Shown here: piece after piece, positions 8,818-17,706 of the stretch
How the letters are laid out: every line of letters starts with the position of its first letter
Numbering within the stretch: the stretch's first letter is position 1
Source: Bacteroidota bacterium
GTDB lineage: Bacteria > Bacteroidota > Bacteroidia > 2-12-FULL-35-15
Reading direction: 5' to 3'
Length of the DNA stretch: 52,312 nucleotides
NCBI GenBank assembly: GCA_947469885.1
Contig: CANIQT010000027.1
Coordinates: 1 to 52,312, forward strand
The notes under the pieces: generated by a model
The model's database searches: none
The model's input: the letters and a program-made list of their open reading frames with translations, nothing else
What the model was told of the DNA's origin: nothing
Program-made: the position numbers and the translations under genes

Positions 8818-9276
8818 ATGGACAAACTAATTTTTTTAAAAACAGAACTTCCAAAACTGCTTCACACCTTAAACCCTGATGCAAAAGGCAATTGGGGAGT
8901 TATGAACGGACAACAGATGGTAGAACATTTTGCTGAATCGGTAAGTTTTGCTACTGGGAAAAATAATCAGAATTTATATACACCACCTGAACATCTGCCT
9001 AAATACAAAGAGTTTGTGATGAGCGAACGACATTTTAAACCTAATACAAAAAACGCTTTACTTGCCGATACTGCTTATCCATTAGCAAAACCAACTATGC
9101 AGGATGCCATCGCACATCTAGAAAAAGAAATAGAATTATTCATCAACTATTTTGAAGAAAACCAAGGAGCCACTTTAACTAATTCTTTTTTCGGAGAATT
9201 GAATTTTGAAGAATGGACTACTCTTCTTTATAAACATGCTGTACATCATTGCAAGCAGTTTGGGTTACTGACTTAA
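8818..9276 (+). CDS. DinB-like (DUF1569-type) protein
   Basis: This 152-aa protein has the layout of a DinB-like four-helix bundle. An N-terminal helix carries a His in MNGQQMVEHFAESV (about 36-43), and the C-terminal helix has the pair KHAVHHCKQFG (about 140-150), which would supply three His ligands for a metal ion. Similar DUF1569 proteins occur near phenylacetate genes in Bacteroidota, from memory. It closes the plus-strand run and converges on yggS with only 3 bp between stops. Confidence 0.72.
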   Translation: MDKLIFLKTELPKLLHTLNPDAKGNWGVMNGQQMVEHFAESVSFATGKNNQNLYTPPEHLPKYKEFVMSERHFKPNTKNALLADTAYPLAKPTMQDAIAHLEKEIELFINYFEENQGATLTNSFFGELNFEEWTTLLYKHAVHHCKQFGLLT

Positions 9277-9279
9277 TGT

Positions 9280-9945
9280 TTATTTTCTTTCTCCGAAAAT
9301 AGAACTTCCTACTCTTATCATTGTGCTTCCTTCTTCAATTGCCAGTTGGTAATCTGAACTCATGCCCATAGAAAGGATATCAAGTTTTAAGTTCAAAGTT
9401 TCATGTTGTTTGAGTTTATCAAAAAACAATTTTAACGAATGAAATTCTTTTTTGATTTGTGCCTTATCCTCTGTGTAAGTTGCCATTCCCATTAGTCCAA
9501 CAATAGAAATGTTTTTAAGCTCTGCTAACTCATTTGATTTTAGAAGTTGTTCAGCTTCATTAAAATCCAAACCAAATTTTGTTTCTTCGTTTGCAATATA
9601 AATCTGTAACAAACATTTTATTATTCTATTGTTTTTTAATGCTTGTTTATTTATTTCCTGTAAAAGTTTTAAGGAATCAACAGAATGAATAAGATGTACA
9701 AAAGGAGCAATGTATTTTACTTTGTTGGTTTGCAAATGTCCTATCAAATGCCATTCAATATCTTTTGGCAATTGCTCGTATTTATCAACCAATTCCTGCA
9801 CTTTATTTTCCGCAAAAATCTTATGCCCTGAAAGGTAAACCTCATGAATTTTATCGATAGGTTGAGTTTTGGTAACAACCACCAACGTTACATTTTCGGG
9901 AAGAGATGATTTTATTTTGTAAAGATTTTTGGAAATCGAATTCAT
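9280..9945 (-). CDS. YggS-family PLP homeostasis protein
   Basis: This 221-aa single-domain protein has the fold-type III barrel of alanine racemase and binds pyridoxal phosphate to buffer the cofactor and amino-acid pools. The PLP lysine is in LVVVTKTQPIDKI (about residue 26), followed by FAENKVQEL, EWHLIGHLQTNKVKYI and the phosphate-binding SMGMSSDYQLAIEEGSTMIRVGSSIFG. Length is normal. Its ATG overlaps the stop of the upstream DUF1015 gene (ATGA), so the two are translationally coupled. The gene is third in a minus-strand operon after serA and DUF1015. Confidence 0.94.
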   Translation of the reverse strand: MNSISKNLYKIKSSLPENVTLVVVTKTQPIDKIHEVYLSGHKIFAENKVQELVDKYEQLPKDIEWHLIGHLQTNKVKYIAPFVHLIHSVDSLKLLQEINKQALKNNRIIKCLLQIYIANEETKFGLDFNEAEQLLKSNELAELKNISIVGLMGMATYTEDKAQIKKEFHSLKLFFDKLKQHETLNLKLDILSMGMSSDYQLAIEEGSTMIRVGSSIFGERK

Positions 9946-11189
9946 TCGGTAAGATTATAAATCACCAGTCCACTTCTCATCTTTGGCTCCACCCAGGTGG
10001 TTTTGGGTGGCATACTATTATTGGTGTCGGCTATATGTTTTAATTGCTCCATTTCCACCGGATACAAACCAAAAGCAACTTTAAAATCCCAATTATCCAC
10101 CTGATTTTTCAATTCATTCATTCCTTTTATCCCCGAAACAAATCCAATTCGTTTATCTGTTTTTAAATCATGAATATTTAAAACGGGAGATAAAATATGT
10201 TCTGTAAGAATGGAAGCATCTAAGCTGCCCACCGGTTGTTCGTTGTGAATAATTTCTTTTTTTATGTCAAGCGAATACCAGTTCCCATCTATATACATAC
10301 TCAAATTATGCTTATTCGTTGGTTTGTAAACTTCAGTTCCTTTTGGAGAAATAATAAATTTATCCTTTAATTTTTGAATGAATGTTTCAGTAGTTAAATC
10401 ATTCAGGTCTTTTACAACCCGGTTAAAATCAAAAATCTTTAATTGAGTTTCAGGAAAAAAAACTCCGAGATAAAAATTATATGGTTCCTTTCCAGTAAAG
10501 TTAGGTTCGTTCTCTCTTCTCGATTTACCAAGTAGAGCAGATGATGCAGAACGGTGGTGACCATCGGCAATATAAATGGAATTAATTTCAGAAAACCTGT
10601 TTCGTATTTGTTCCACCACATTTTTGTTGCTCACCGCCCAAAGTTTATGATGCACTTTATCGGTAGTCGAAAAATCGTATTCAGGAACAGTAATAATAAT
10701 TTGAGAAGTAATATTATCAATAACTTCATCATTCGGATAACTAAACAAAACAGGCTCTGCGTTAAATTCGCAAACATTCAGGTAGTGCATCAGTTTTTCT
10801 TCGCGCTCAGTTATTGTTTCTTCATGAATTTTTATTACTCCATTAAAATAATCATCAATACTACTGCAACCAATAATGCCAGTATAAATATTTCCTTCTT
10901 TTTTTTGTTGATAGATATAGTAGGAGGGAAGTGTGTCCTGAAAAAAGATTTCCTCTTTTACAAATTGCAAATATTTAGCTTTAATTTTTATTAATCTTTC
11001 GAGCGAGCCTGGTTTAGTTTTTTTTCTATCGCTAAAATCGGGATTAATAATATGCAGAAAAGTGTATGGATTACCAACAAGTTTTTCGTGCAATTCAATA
11101 TGATTATATCCATCAACTGCCCTCGATGCAACTAAATGTACTTTATCTTTTGCCGGACGGAAACCTTTGAATGGAATGATTGTTGCCAT
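9942..11189 (-). CDS. DUF1015 family protein
   Basis: This 415-aa DUF1015 (SpoIIIJ-neighbour HTH type) protein opens MATIIPFKGFRPAKDKVHLVASRAVDGY and carries the family signature YIADGHHRSASS (about 208-219). The length is typical. Its biochemical role is unknown. In Bacteroidota and other phyla it commonly sits beside serA or serC, which suggests a link with serine or PLP metabolism. Here it lies 3 bp after serA and overlaps yggS, consistent with a three-gene operon. Confidence 0.9.
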   Translation of the reverse strand: MATIIPFKGFRPAKDKVHLVASRAVDGYNHIELHEKLVGNPYTFLHIINPDFSDRKKTKPGSLERLIKIKAKYLQFVKEEIFFQDTLPSYYIYQQKKEGNIYTGIIGCSSIDDYFNGVIKIHEETITEREEKLMHYLNVCEFNAEPVLFSYPNDEVIDNITSQIIITVPEYDFSTTDKVHHKLWAVSNKNVVEQIRNRFSEINSIYIADGHHRSASSALLGKSRRENEPNFTGKEPYNFYLGVFFPETQLKIFDFNRVVKDLNDLTTETFIQKLKDKFIISPKGTEVYKPTNKHNLSMYIDGNWYSLDIKKEIIHNEQPVGSLDASILTEHILSPVLNIHDLKTDKRIGFVSGIKGMNELKNQVDNWDFKVAFGLYPVEMEQLKHIADTNNSMPPKTTWVEPKMRSGLVIYNLTE

Positions 11190-11192
11190 TTT

Positions 11193-12146
11193 TTATAATA
11201 AATTATCTATTATTAAATTCGATAATTCAATTCCAATTCTCTCCTGAGCTTCGTCAGTAGCAGCACCAATATGTGGAGTTAAAGATATTTTTGAATGTTC
11301 CAATATTTCTTTTCGTGGATTGGGTTCGTTTTCAAAAACATCTAATGCCGCATGTGCCACCTTACCCGAATTTAATGCTTCAATTAAATCATCCTCATCA
11401 ATCACTCCGCCTCTCGAAGCATTAACAATACATACACCAGTTTTCATTTTCTCAAATTCATTTTTTGTAATCACATTTCCACCCGGAACATGCAAAGAAA
11501 TAAAATCACTTTCTGTTAACAAGTCATCAAGTGGTATGGTGGTTATTTTTACAAACACATTATCCGTGGCACCCATAATATCTAATAAAAGATTGGCTTC
11601 GTTTATAAAAGGGTCGTAGGCAATCACCCGCATTCCGCAACCAATTGCTATTTTGCCTACTGCCTGACCAATTCTTCCAAAGCCAATAATACCAATGGTT
11701 TTACCTTTCAGTTCCATCCCTTTTGCGTATTTCTTTTTCAATACATCAAACTGTACAGCACCGTTTACAGGCATTTGCCGATTGCTATCGTATAAAAATC
11801 GAACACAACTAAACAAATGGGCAAATACTAATTCAGCAACTGAATGTGAGGATGCAGCAGGGGTGTTCACCACCTCAATTCCTTTGCTTCGGGCATAATC
11901 CACATCAATATTGTCCATACCTACACCACCTCTGCCAATTAGTTTCAAATTAGGGCAGGCATCTATCAGGTCTTTTCTAACCTTGGTTGCACTGCGCACG
12001 GTTAGTGCCACATAGTTTTCATTGTTAATGGCAGCTGCCAAATTTTCTTGTGCCACTTTTTCAGTTACAACCATAAACCCTGCCTTTTCGAGCATTGCTT
12101 TACCTTGTGCATCTATGCCGTCATTGGCTAATATTTTTAAACTCAT
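11193..12146 (-). CDS. serA: D-3-phosphoglycerate dehydrogenase
   Basis: It oxidises 3-phosphoglycerate in the first committed step of serine synthesis. The 317-aa D-2-hydroxyacid dehydrogenase fold shows the NAD motif GIIGFGRIGQAVGK, the catalytic Arg in VNASRGGVIDEDDLIEAL, the Glu in DVFENEP and the His in LTPHIGAATDEAQERIG. There is no C-terminal ACT domain, so serine feedback of the E. coli type is not expected. I chose the ATG at 12144-12146 (MSLKILANDG). The frame is open to 12182, but only through a TTG start that adds an unlikely basic extension. Confidence 0.92.
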   Translation of the reverse strand: MSLKILANDGIDAQGKAMLEKAGFMVVTEKVAQENLAAAINNENYVALTVRSATKVRKDLIDACPNLKLIGRGGVGMDNIDVDYARSKGIEVVNTPAASSHSVAELVFAHLFSCVRFLYDSNRQMPVNGAVQFDVLKKKYAKGMELKGKTIGIIGFGRIGQAVGKIAIGCGMRVIAYDPFINEANLLLDIMGATDNVFVKITTIPLDDLLTESDFISLHVPGGNVITKNEFEKMKTGVCIVNASRGGVIDEDDLIEALNSGKVAHAALDVFENEPNPRKEILEHSKISLTPHIGAATDEAQERIGIELSNLIIDNLL

Positions 12147-12196
12147 AATTTTTGTTTTTGCAAAATTCTTATTTTTATTCAATCATCATGTAATAT

Positions 12197-13597
12197 TTAC
12201 TTTTTATTTTCAACAATCACGTGAAATTTTAAATCATAACCCAGCCGTAATGCCTTATTAGTAAAATGGTTAGTGTCTGCTTGTATTTCAGACGAATAAA
12301 GCATTCCACATGATGGGAGGGGGGCTAATTCAATAAGAGTATCTTTTGTAATCGTTTTATTTGTTTCTATTAAAAATTCATTCCTATTATCCAAAGCAGA
12401 CGAATATTTTGTAACTATTGAATATTGATTTATTAAATGAAAAAGCATAAAACTTATTCCAAATCCAAAACTTAAAATAGTTAAAGCATTAATTATTTTA
12501 GTTTTTAAAACTTCGCTATAACCGGCATAAAATGCAACTAAACACAAATACATTGTCAGTAGAAACGAACCCAAAAGCCATACTCGTGCAGGTCCTGCTT
12601 CAACCATTAAATAAGCAATTACAAAAAAGAATATAAAAATAACTAGTGTAAAAAACATAGTTAATCTAAACAAGAAAAATTGGAACGTAGGTGCAAACAA
12701 ATTAGGATGCTTTACTTTAATTCCTTTTCCAATTAATAAAAATAGGACTAAGAAAGCAATGATATAGGGCAATTGTGGAGGAACAAAAAGTACAATAAAT
12801 TTTATGCAAGATTTAGTTGCAATTACAAAAGAATAAAAAAAATTGCTTGGAGGAAGCAATGATGCTCGAGCATAATTACCCGGAGCAACTACTACTACCA
12901 AAAAAGCGAGAGTGAGAGCGAAATAAAATACTACCAATTTTTTATTTATTGTCGAGGATACAAAAGCACTAAAACTGCCTGCTTTTCGATAACATATTAT
13001 TAAATAGAAGGTAGCAATTAAACTAAAAATGGCCGAAAATACTTCAGATCCTCCTCCCGTATAAATCATACAAACAATAATTCCAAAATAGGAGGCGAGT
13101 ACATATTGTGTTTGAAATAAAAAACCAACACCCCAAACAAAGGCTACTATACACAATAAATAATCATTCAAGGCATTATACCAAAACCAGCATTCTCCTT
13201 TATCAATGCTAAGAAAAAACAATAAAGCTGAAAACGATAGACTTGCCAACCACTTTTGTACTAAAGGAATAGAAAAATGGAGGTAATTTGTGATACCACC
13301 CAATGCTTTCTGAACTCCACAAACAAGGAGGATTATAGAAGTTAAAGGAAAAAGAAAATACCAAGTCTGGTTAATTTGTAAGTTTCTATATAACACATAT
13401 CGCATAAATTCAGAAACATACCTTCCGCACCATCCCATATACTGGCTACCCACACACTTTACAATTCCATATTTATTGACATTCCAGATGTACCAATAAT
13501 CATCAGTAGCCAAACGGCTTTGAAAGCATAACATTGTAAACAATGCAACAAACAAAAGGAGAATTAAAGTGTAAAGAAGGGTATTTTGCTTTGTCAT
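12197..13597 (-). CDS. Polytopic membrane protein, DUF6056 / GT-C-like
   Basis: This 466-aa integral membrane protein has about ten hydrophobic segments. After the first helix comes LATDDYWYIWN and then GWCGRYVSEFMRYVLY, an acidic pair in the first extracytoplasmic loop as in GT-C glycosyltransferases and the DUF6056 family. The C-terminal 80 residues form a soluble, probably periplasmic domain. Such proteins are thought to move sugars from lipid carriers, but no substrate can be read from the sequence. The gene stands alone, transcribed toward serA with a 50-bp gap. Confidence 0.7.
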   Translation of the reverse strand: MTKQNTLLYTLILLLFVALFTMLCFQSRLATDDYWYIWNVNKYGIVKCVGSQYMGWCGRYVSEFMRYVLYRNLQINQTWYFLFPLTSIILLVCGVQKALGGITNYLHFSIPLVQKWLASLSFSALLFFLSIDKGECWFWYNALNDYLLCIVAFVWGVGFLFQTQYVLASYFGIIVCMIYTGGGSEVFSAIFSLIATFYLIICYRKAGSFSAFVSSTINKKLVVFYFALTLAFLVVVVAPGNYARASLLPPSNFFYSFVIATKSCIKFIVLFVPPQLPYIIAFLVLFLLIGKGIKVKHPNLFAPTFQFFLFRLTMFFTLVIFIFFFVIAYLMVEAGPARVWLLGSFLLTMYLCLVAFYAGYSEVLKTKIINALTILSFGFGISFMLFHLINQYSIVTKYSSALDNRNEFLIETNKTITKDTLIELAPLPSCGMLYSSEIQADTNHFTNKALRLGYDLKFHVIVENKK

Positions 13598-13617
13598 CCT
13601 TAAATTTTAAAAATAAA

Positions 13618-13649
13618 TTGCCAATGATGCTGTAATAAAATTAATTTTG
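13618..13649 (+). promoter_or_regulatory. Promoter of the M48 peptidase gene
   Basis: TTG at 13618-13620 is followed after 21 bp by TAATTTTG at 13642-13649, fitting the Bacteroidota TTG-N17-23-TAnnTTTG pattern. The start codon is 21 bp downstream at 13671. The gene on the other strand starts only 20 bp to the left. Confidence 0.55.
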
Positions 13650-13670
13650 CACAAAAATAGATTAATACTT

Positions 13671-14468
13671 ATGACAAAGAGAAAATTAATTGTTGCATTG
13701 CTTTTTACAACTGCTTTTGTTGCCTGCGAAAAGGTGCCTATTACCGGACGAAAACAATTGAGTTTGATTCCTGAATCAGACATGATTAACATGAGTTTGA
13801 CCAGTTACACTGATTTTTTAACCAAAAATCCGGCTGCAGCTGCAACCGATGCAGATGCTAAATTGGTAAAAAAAGTAGGAGCAAATATTCAAAAAGCGGT
13901 CGAAATTTTCTTTAAAGAAAAAGCGCTTTCTTCACGTTTGGATGGATATAAATGGGAATATAATTTGGTCAAAGACCCTACCGTGAACGCTTGGTGTATG
14001 CCTGGAGGAAAGGTGGTGGTATACAGCGGATTGTTGCCTGTAACCCAATCCGAATCAGCACTAGCTTGTGTAATGGGTCACGAAATTGCACACGCTGTGG
14101 CTCGTCACGGAAACGAAAGGATGAGTCAGGGGTTAGTAATACAAGCAGGAGGAGCAGCCCTATCAACGGCTCTTTCTCAAAAGCCACAACTTACTCAGGA
14201 TATTTTTAATCAGTCTTATGGAATTACTTCTCAGTTAGGAATGCTCAAATATTCTCGAACCCACGAAAGCGAAGCGGACAAGTTGGGGCTTGTATTCATG
14301 GCACTTGCAGGTTACAATCCCAATGATGCGGTTGGTTTTTGGGAACGAATGGCAAAATCTGGAGGAAACAAACCACCTGAAATTTTAAGCACACACCCTT
14401 CTGACGAAACTCGTATTAATGATATTAAAGCGTTTTTACCCGAAGCGCTTAAGTATTATAAGAAATAG
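13671..14468 (+). CDS. M48 family metalloprotease, lipoprotein
   Basis: This 265-aa zinc peptidase resembles the BepA/LoiP class that works on envelope proteins. A short hydrophobic leader ends in a lipobox with Cys at about residue 19 (TTAFVACEK), which suggests a lipid-anchored periplasmic protein. The active site HEIAHAVARHGNERM (about 137-151) provides the two His ligands and Glu, and the third ligand Glu is in HESEADKLG. It continues through PITGRKQLSLIPE, the usual segment after the lipobox in this family. I use the ATG at 13671, because the frame extends to 13647 only with a TTG inside the promoter. Confidence 0.93.
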   Translation: MTKRKLIVALLFTTAFVACEKVPITGRKQLSLIPESDMINMSLTSYTDFLTKNPAAAATDADAKLVKKVGANIQKAVEIFFKEKALSSRLDGYKWEYNLVKDPTVNAWCMPGGKVVVYSGLLPVTQSESALACVMGHEIAHAVARHGNERMSQGLVIQAGGAALSTALSQKPQLTQDIFNQSYGITSQLGMLKYSRTHESEADKLGLVFMALAGYNPNDAVGFWERMAKSGGNKPPEILSTHPSDETRINDIKAFLPEALKYYKK

Positions 14469-14473
14469 TTAAA

Positions 14474-14962
14474 TTAAACAAACAGTTCCAAACTAAATAA
14501 TAAATCATTTAGCAAAACAACACGCTCGTTATTTAGTTTCTTTTGTTCTTCTTTTACTTTTTCAATGGCTGTTTTTACATCATCACCTTTAAAAGGACCT
14601 TCCATGGTAGCAATCACAGTTATTGCTTCCAGCGAAATAAGGTAATCCGTATCTAATGCAAGCTCAATAAAAAATAATAAATCGCTACTGAAATTAATTT
14701 CCGACTCCCAGCAAGCAGCAACTAAAATAGCTTTGTCTTTTTTTGCCTTTTTGATGGCAGAAACTAATAAATAACCAGCTTTTTCCTTTTTCAGAATAAG
14801 CAATGCTTCTTCCTTAAAATCCCTGTTTTCGGGTTTAGTTATTAAGGCGATAAGCGATGAAATTTTGTCGTTATCAAGGTCATGAACAGACTGCTCTTCT
14901 TCATTTCCTACAATTTTGGTAACATATTCTTTATTGTCAAAATACTTTTTAAAATCTTCCAT
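14474..14962 (-). CDS. Hypothetical HEAT-like helical protein
   Basis: This 162-aa cytosolic protein has no signal peptide. The sequence is a series of paired helices (KISSLIALITKPENRDFKEEALLILKK, KAILVAACWESEINFSSDLLFFIELAL, DYLISLEAITVIATMEGPF) spaced like HEAT repeats, with the familiar AxxxCWE pattern. It is probably a small solenoid that binds another protein. It converges on the M48 peptidase with only 5 bp between stops. Confidence 0.68.
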   Translation of the reverse strand: MEDFKKYFDNKEYVTKIVGNEEEQSVHDLDNDKISSLIALITKPENRDFKEEALLILKKEKAGYLLVSAIKKAKKDKAILVAACWESEINFSSDLLFFIELALDTDYLISLEAITVIATMEGPFKGDDVKTAIEKVKEEQKKLNNERVVLLNDLLFSLELFV

Positions 14963-15022
14963 TATTCATTTTTAGTTTGCAAATATCTGTATTTATTTTC
15001 AAAATAAATCCTAATAACTTTA

Positions 15023-15054
15023 TTTGTAGTATTTGGCAAACAATGTTACTTTCG
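15023..15054 (+). promoter_or_regulatory. Promoter of the small secreted protein
   Basis: TTTG at 15023-15026 is separated by 20 bp from TACTTTCG at 15047-15054, a near-consensus -7 box with C in place of the second-last T. The ATG follows 37 bp downstream after an A-rich leader. Confidence 0.5.
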
Positions 15055-15091
15055 CAGCATAAATTAATATTAATCTAAAAAAACAAAAACC

Positions 15092-15370
15092 ATGAAAAAA
15101 ATTATTTTATCATTCTCATTAGTTTTGTTCGCATTCAACATGTTTGGGTACGTTACAATCCTTTACTACAACAAAGATTCGAAAGAACAAGTAATGAAAG
15201 TAACAATGGACGGCAACCACAGCGAAGTAAAATTCTCTGCGTCCACAACTTCTTCAGTAACCATTCAGGGCGGAGGTACTAAATGTACCATCGAAACTAG
15301 CTGTGGTAAAGTGGAAGTAAAAGACGGTGCAAACATCGAAATTAAAGATGGTTGCATAAAAATCAATTAA
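15092..15370 (+). CDS. Small secreted protein, 92 aa
   Basis: An N-terminal signal peptide (MKKIILSFSLVLFAFNMFG) is followed by about 70 residues rich in Thr, Ser, Lys and Val. Alternating strands (VTILYYNKDSKEQVMKVTMDG, VKFSASTTSSVTIQ) and two Cys in TKCTIETSCGKVEV, with a third near the end, suggest a compact periplasmic or surface beta protein. I recognise no family. It has its own promoter and converges on the next gene with a 1-bp gap. Confidence 0.75.
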   Translation: MKKIILSFSLVLFAFNMFGYVTILYYNKDSKEQVMKVTMDGNHSEVKFSASTTSSVTIQGGGTKCTIETSCGKVEVKDGANIEIKDGCIKIN

Positions 15371-15371
15371 T

Positions 15372-15923
15372 TTACAAACCGATATTTACCCCAATCCTAA
15401 TAATAGGATTACTATAAGGCGTGTAATAGGATGGAGTGAAATTATACAAAAGCATGAGGAGTATTCCGGAATTTTCACCAATATGTTGAACATAGCCACC
15501 TCCTGCGAGCAGACTTTCCACATCCACACGCCTTATCGGGTAGGTATCATAAGCTTCCAAATTGAGATATTCTATCTCGCCATGACCAAATAAATTTTTG
15601 GTAAAATAATACCTTCCAAACACATTACCCCCGAAAACATTTGTTTCAAAAATAGTATTGGTGTATCTGTAACGGTAGTATTGATAAGTTATACCAAAAC
15701 CAGCAGTAATTTTTTCGGTAAATTTATAACCTACTACAGGCGAAATAACAATAGCGGTTTGGCTGCCAAATTGTGCTCCAAGTCCGCCACCAATAAAAAC
15801 CTTATCCCAAAACCGTTTTTTGGGTGGGTGTTTTCGAAACATAGTACTGTCATCTATTTGGCTAAATGAAGAAAGAGTGGTGATAAGTAACAGAAAAATA
15901 ACTGGTATGGTAATTCTTTTCAT
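15372..15923 (-). CDS. Outer-membrane beta-barrel protein
   Basis: This 183-aa protein begins with a signal peptide (MKRITIPVIFLLLITTLSSFSQ). Amphipathic strands follow (VFIGGGLGAQFGSQTAIVISPVVGYKF, ITAGFGITYQYYRYRY, NVFGGNVFGRYYF), and the last residues (NPIIRIGVNIGL) look like a terminal barrel strand. It is a small barrel of the OmpA/OmpW-like kind common in Bacteroidota, with unknown function. The ATG at 15921-15923 is preferred over a TTG four codons upstream. Confidence 0.8.
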   Translation of the reverse strand: MKRITIPVIFLLLITTLSSFSQIDDSTMFRKHPPKKRFWDKVFIGGGLGAQFGSQTAIVISPVVGYKFTEKITAGFGITYQYYRYRYTNTIFETNVFGGNVFGRYYFTKNLFGHGEIEYLNLEAYDTYPIRRVDVESLLAGGGYVQHIGENSGILLMLLYNFTPSYYTPYSNPIIRIGVNIGL

Positions 15924-16026
15924 AATAGTTTGCAAAATTAGTAAAAATTATAGTCCTTTGTATGATATGTTATTTCACGAAACTGCTAATAATTAATGAA
16001 CTTTTAAACCAAGGAACTAATAAAAC

Positions 16027-16737
16027 ATGAATATAATAATTACAGGAGCAAGTAGAGGGATTGGCTATGAGCTTGCAAAAATTTTTGCTGCAGATTCAAA
16101 AAATACCATTATTGCCATAGCAAGAAACCAACAAAAACTCAATTCCCTTAAAAAGGATTGTTTAAAAGCAAACCCAAAATCAAATGTTATTCTTCTCCCG
16201 ATAGATTTACAATCTTCTTCTATTAAAGAAGTAATAACCAAAGAAATTAAAAAAAATTTCAAGTCAATTGATATTTTAATTAACAATGCTGGAAGTATTG
16301 TAAATAAACCATTTAAAGAAATTAAATTAAGCGATTTAACAAATGTGTATCAAACCAATGTTTTTGCAGTTTTTCAAATTATTCAAACTGTTTTGCCTTT
16401 TATGAATACCAAAAATAGAGCCCACATTGTAAATATTAGTAGCATGGGTGGAGTACAGGGAAGTGTTAAATTTTCTGGCTTAACGGCTTATAGCAGTAGC
16501 AAAGCAGCTTTAATTTGCCTAACCGAATGTTTGGCAGAAGAGTACAAAAACAAAAACATATCCTTTAATTGTTTGGCATTAGGTGCGGCACAAACTGAAA
16601 TGCTCCAGGAAGCTTTTCCGGGGTATAGGGCTCCAATAACTGCAAAACAAATGGCAGAATTTATTGCCAATTTTTCAACCTCAGCCTATAACTTTATTAA
16701 TGGAAAAGTTATTCAGGTATCCCTTTCTACACCATAG
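16027..16737 (+). CDS. SDR family oxidoreductase
   Basis: This 236-aa short-chain dehydrogenase has the cofactor motif ITGASRGIGYELAKIF (about 4-19), the NNAGS motif, the catalytic Ser in IVNISSMGG and the YxxxK pair in AYSSSKAALICLTE. The length and simple layout fit a classical NAD(P)H-dependent reductase. Substrate cannot be predicted. It is monocistronic. The gap after it contains a 21-bp repeat array. Confidence 0.9.
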   Translation: MNIIITGASRGIGYELAKIFAADSKNTIIAIARNQQKLNSLKKDCLKANPKSNVILLPIDLQSSSIKEVITKEIKKNFKSIDILINNAGSIVNKPFKEIKLSDLTNVYQTNVFAVFQIIQTVLPFMNTKNRAHIVNISSMGGVQGSVKFSGLTAYSSSKAALICLTECLAEEYKNKNISFNCLALGAAQTEMLQEAFPGYRAPITAKQMAEFIANFSTSAYNFINGKVIQVSLSTP

Positions 16738-16926
16738 TAAGGTTATATTATCCATGGTTAATTAGGGGAGTATTAAACCATAACTAATTGATTATTACTT
16801 ATTATCTATTTAACATAATATTAATTATAACTATATTGTTTGCTATTTAATAAACCCCAATAGCTCGCTTTAATACTTACTTGAACACCTTTTAACTTTG
16901 CTTTAAAGTCTTCTGATTATACTATA

Positions 16927-17073
16927 GCTATTTCAACATTTGCTTTTACTATTTCCTTTTTCACTTTAGCTATTTCAACATTTGCTTTTACTATTTCTTT
17001 TTTTACTTGACTTATTTCTAACTTTACTTTTGCTTCTTCTTTTTTTACTTTTTCTATTTCTTTATTATTTCTA
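16927..17073. repeat. 21-bp tandem array 1 (7 imperfect units)
   Basis: Units start at 16927, 16948, 16969, 16990, 17011, 17032 and 17053, exactly 21 bp apart with no indel. Most units have TATTTC at positions 3-8 and a T-rich second half ending in CTTT. Units 1 and 3 are identical and units 2 and 4 are close, giving a 42-bp higher order. On the minus strand one frame reads as coiled-coil-like heptads (KEIVKAN, VEIAKVK), but it has no credible start. This is the main content of the 410-bp gap between the SDR gene and gpx; 16738-16926 shows nothing else clear. Confidence 0.8.
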
Positions 17074-17110
17074 CCATTATTTTAACAATTTAGTTTATTC
17101 ATGTTTTTAG

Positions 17111-17118
17111 TATCTTTG
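17111..17118 (+). promoter_or_regulatory. -7 element of the gpx promoter
   Basis: TATCTTTG matches the Bacteroidota -7 box exactly and lies 28 bp before the gpx ATG. No clear TTTG is present at the usual -33 distance. Confidence 0.5.
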
Positions 17119-17146
17119 CCGTGAAAATAAATAATAAATAATAAAT

Positions 17147-17701
17147 ATGAAAAAACTATTCTCTTGCTTAATTGTTGTTTTAACAATATCTACAATTGCA
17201 TCTGTAAAAGCACAAACTTCCTTTTATTCCTTAAAAGCCAAAACCATTGACGGTAAAGATTTCAATTTTGCTGATTTAAGGGGTAAAAAAGTATTGATTG
17301 TCAACACAGCCTCCAAATGCGGCAACACTCCACAATACGAAGACTTGGAGAAATTGTATCAACGATATAAAGACAAAAACTTTGTCATTCTTGGATTTCC
17401 GGCAAATAATTTTGGACATCAGGAACCTGGAACAAATACAGAAATCAAAGAATTTTGTACCAAAAATTATGGAGTTAGTTTCCCCATGATGGAAAAAATC
17501 TCGGTAAAAGGCGATGATATGGATGATGTTTATAAATGGCTTACCAAAAAAGAACTCAATGGTTATAGAGATTCTTCTGTAAAATGGAACTTTCAAAAGT
17601 ACATGATTGACGATAAAGGCACTTTGGTGGACATAGTTAATCCTGGCGACAAACCCGACACCAAAGAAATGGTGAATTGGATTACCGATTGGAGTAAATA
17701 G
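17147..17701 (+). CDS. Glutathione peroxidase family protein, exported
   Basis: This 184-aa thiol peroxidase carries a signal peptide (MKKLFSCLIVVLTISTIASVKAQ). The peroxidatic Cys is at about residue 58 in NTASKCGNTPQY, the conserved Gln at about 92 in GHQEPG, and the Trp-Asn pair in VKWNFQKYMID. The usual FPCNQFG motif reads FPANNFG, so the common resolving Cys at this position is replaced by Ala and a different Cys must resolve the sulfenic acid (Cys104 in KEFC is a candidate). Such proteins are usually thioredoxin-dependent and would reduce peroxides in the periplasm. bshB1 follows 5 bp later, so the two thiol-redox genes are likely co-transcribed. Confidence 0.92.
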   Translation: MKKLFSCLIVVLTISTIASVKAQTSFYSLKAKTIDGKDFNFADLRGKKVLIVNTASKCGNTPQYEDLEKLYQRYKDKNFVILGFPANNFGHQEPGTNTEIKEFCTKNYGVSFPMMEKISVKGDDMDDVYKWLTKKELNGYRDSSVKWNFQKYMIDDKGTLVDIVNPGDKPDTKEMVNWITDWSK

Positions 17702-17706
17702 AAAAT

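Noticed and set aside
10554..10994. Plus-strand ORF of 146 aa inside the DUF1015 gene
   Set aside because: It is antisense to a clear coding frame and made of low-complexity aromatic and Asn-rich residues.
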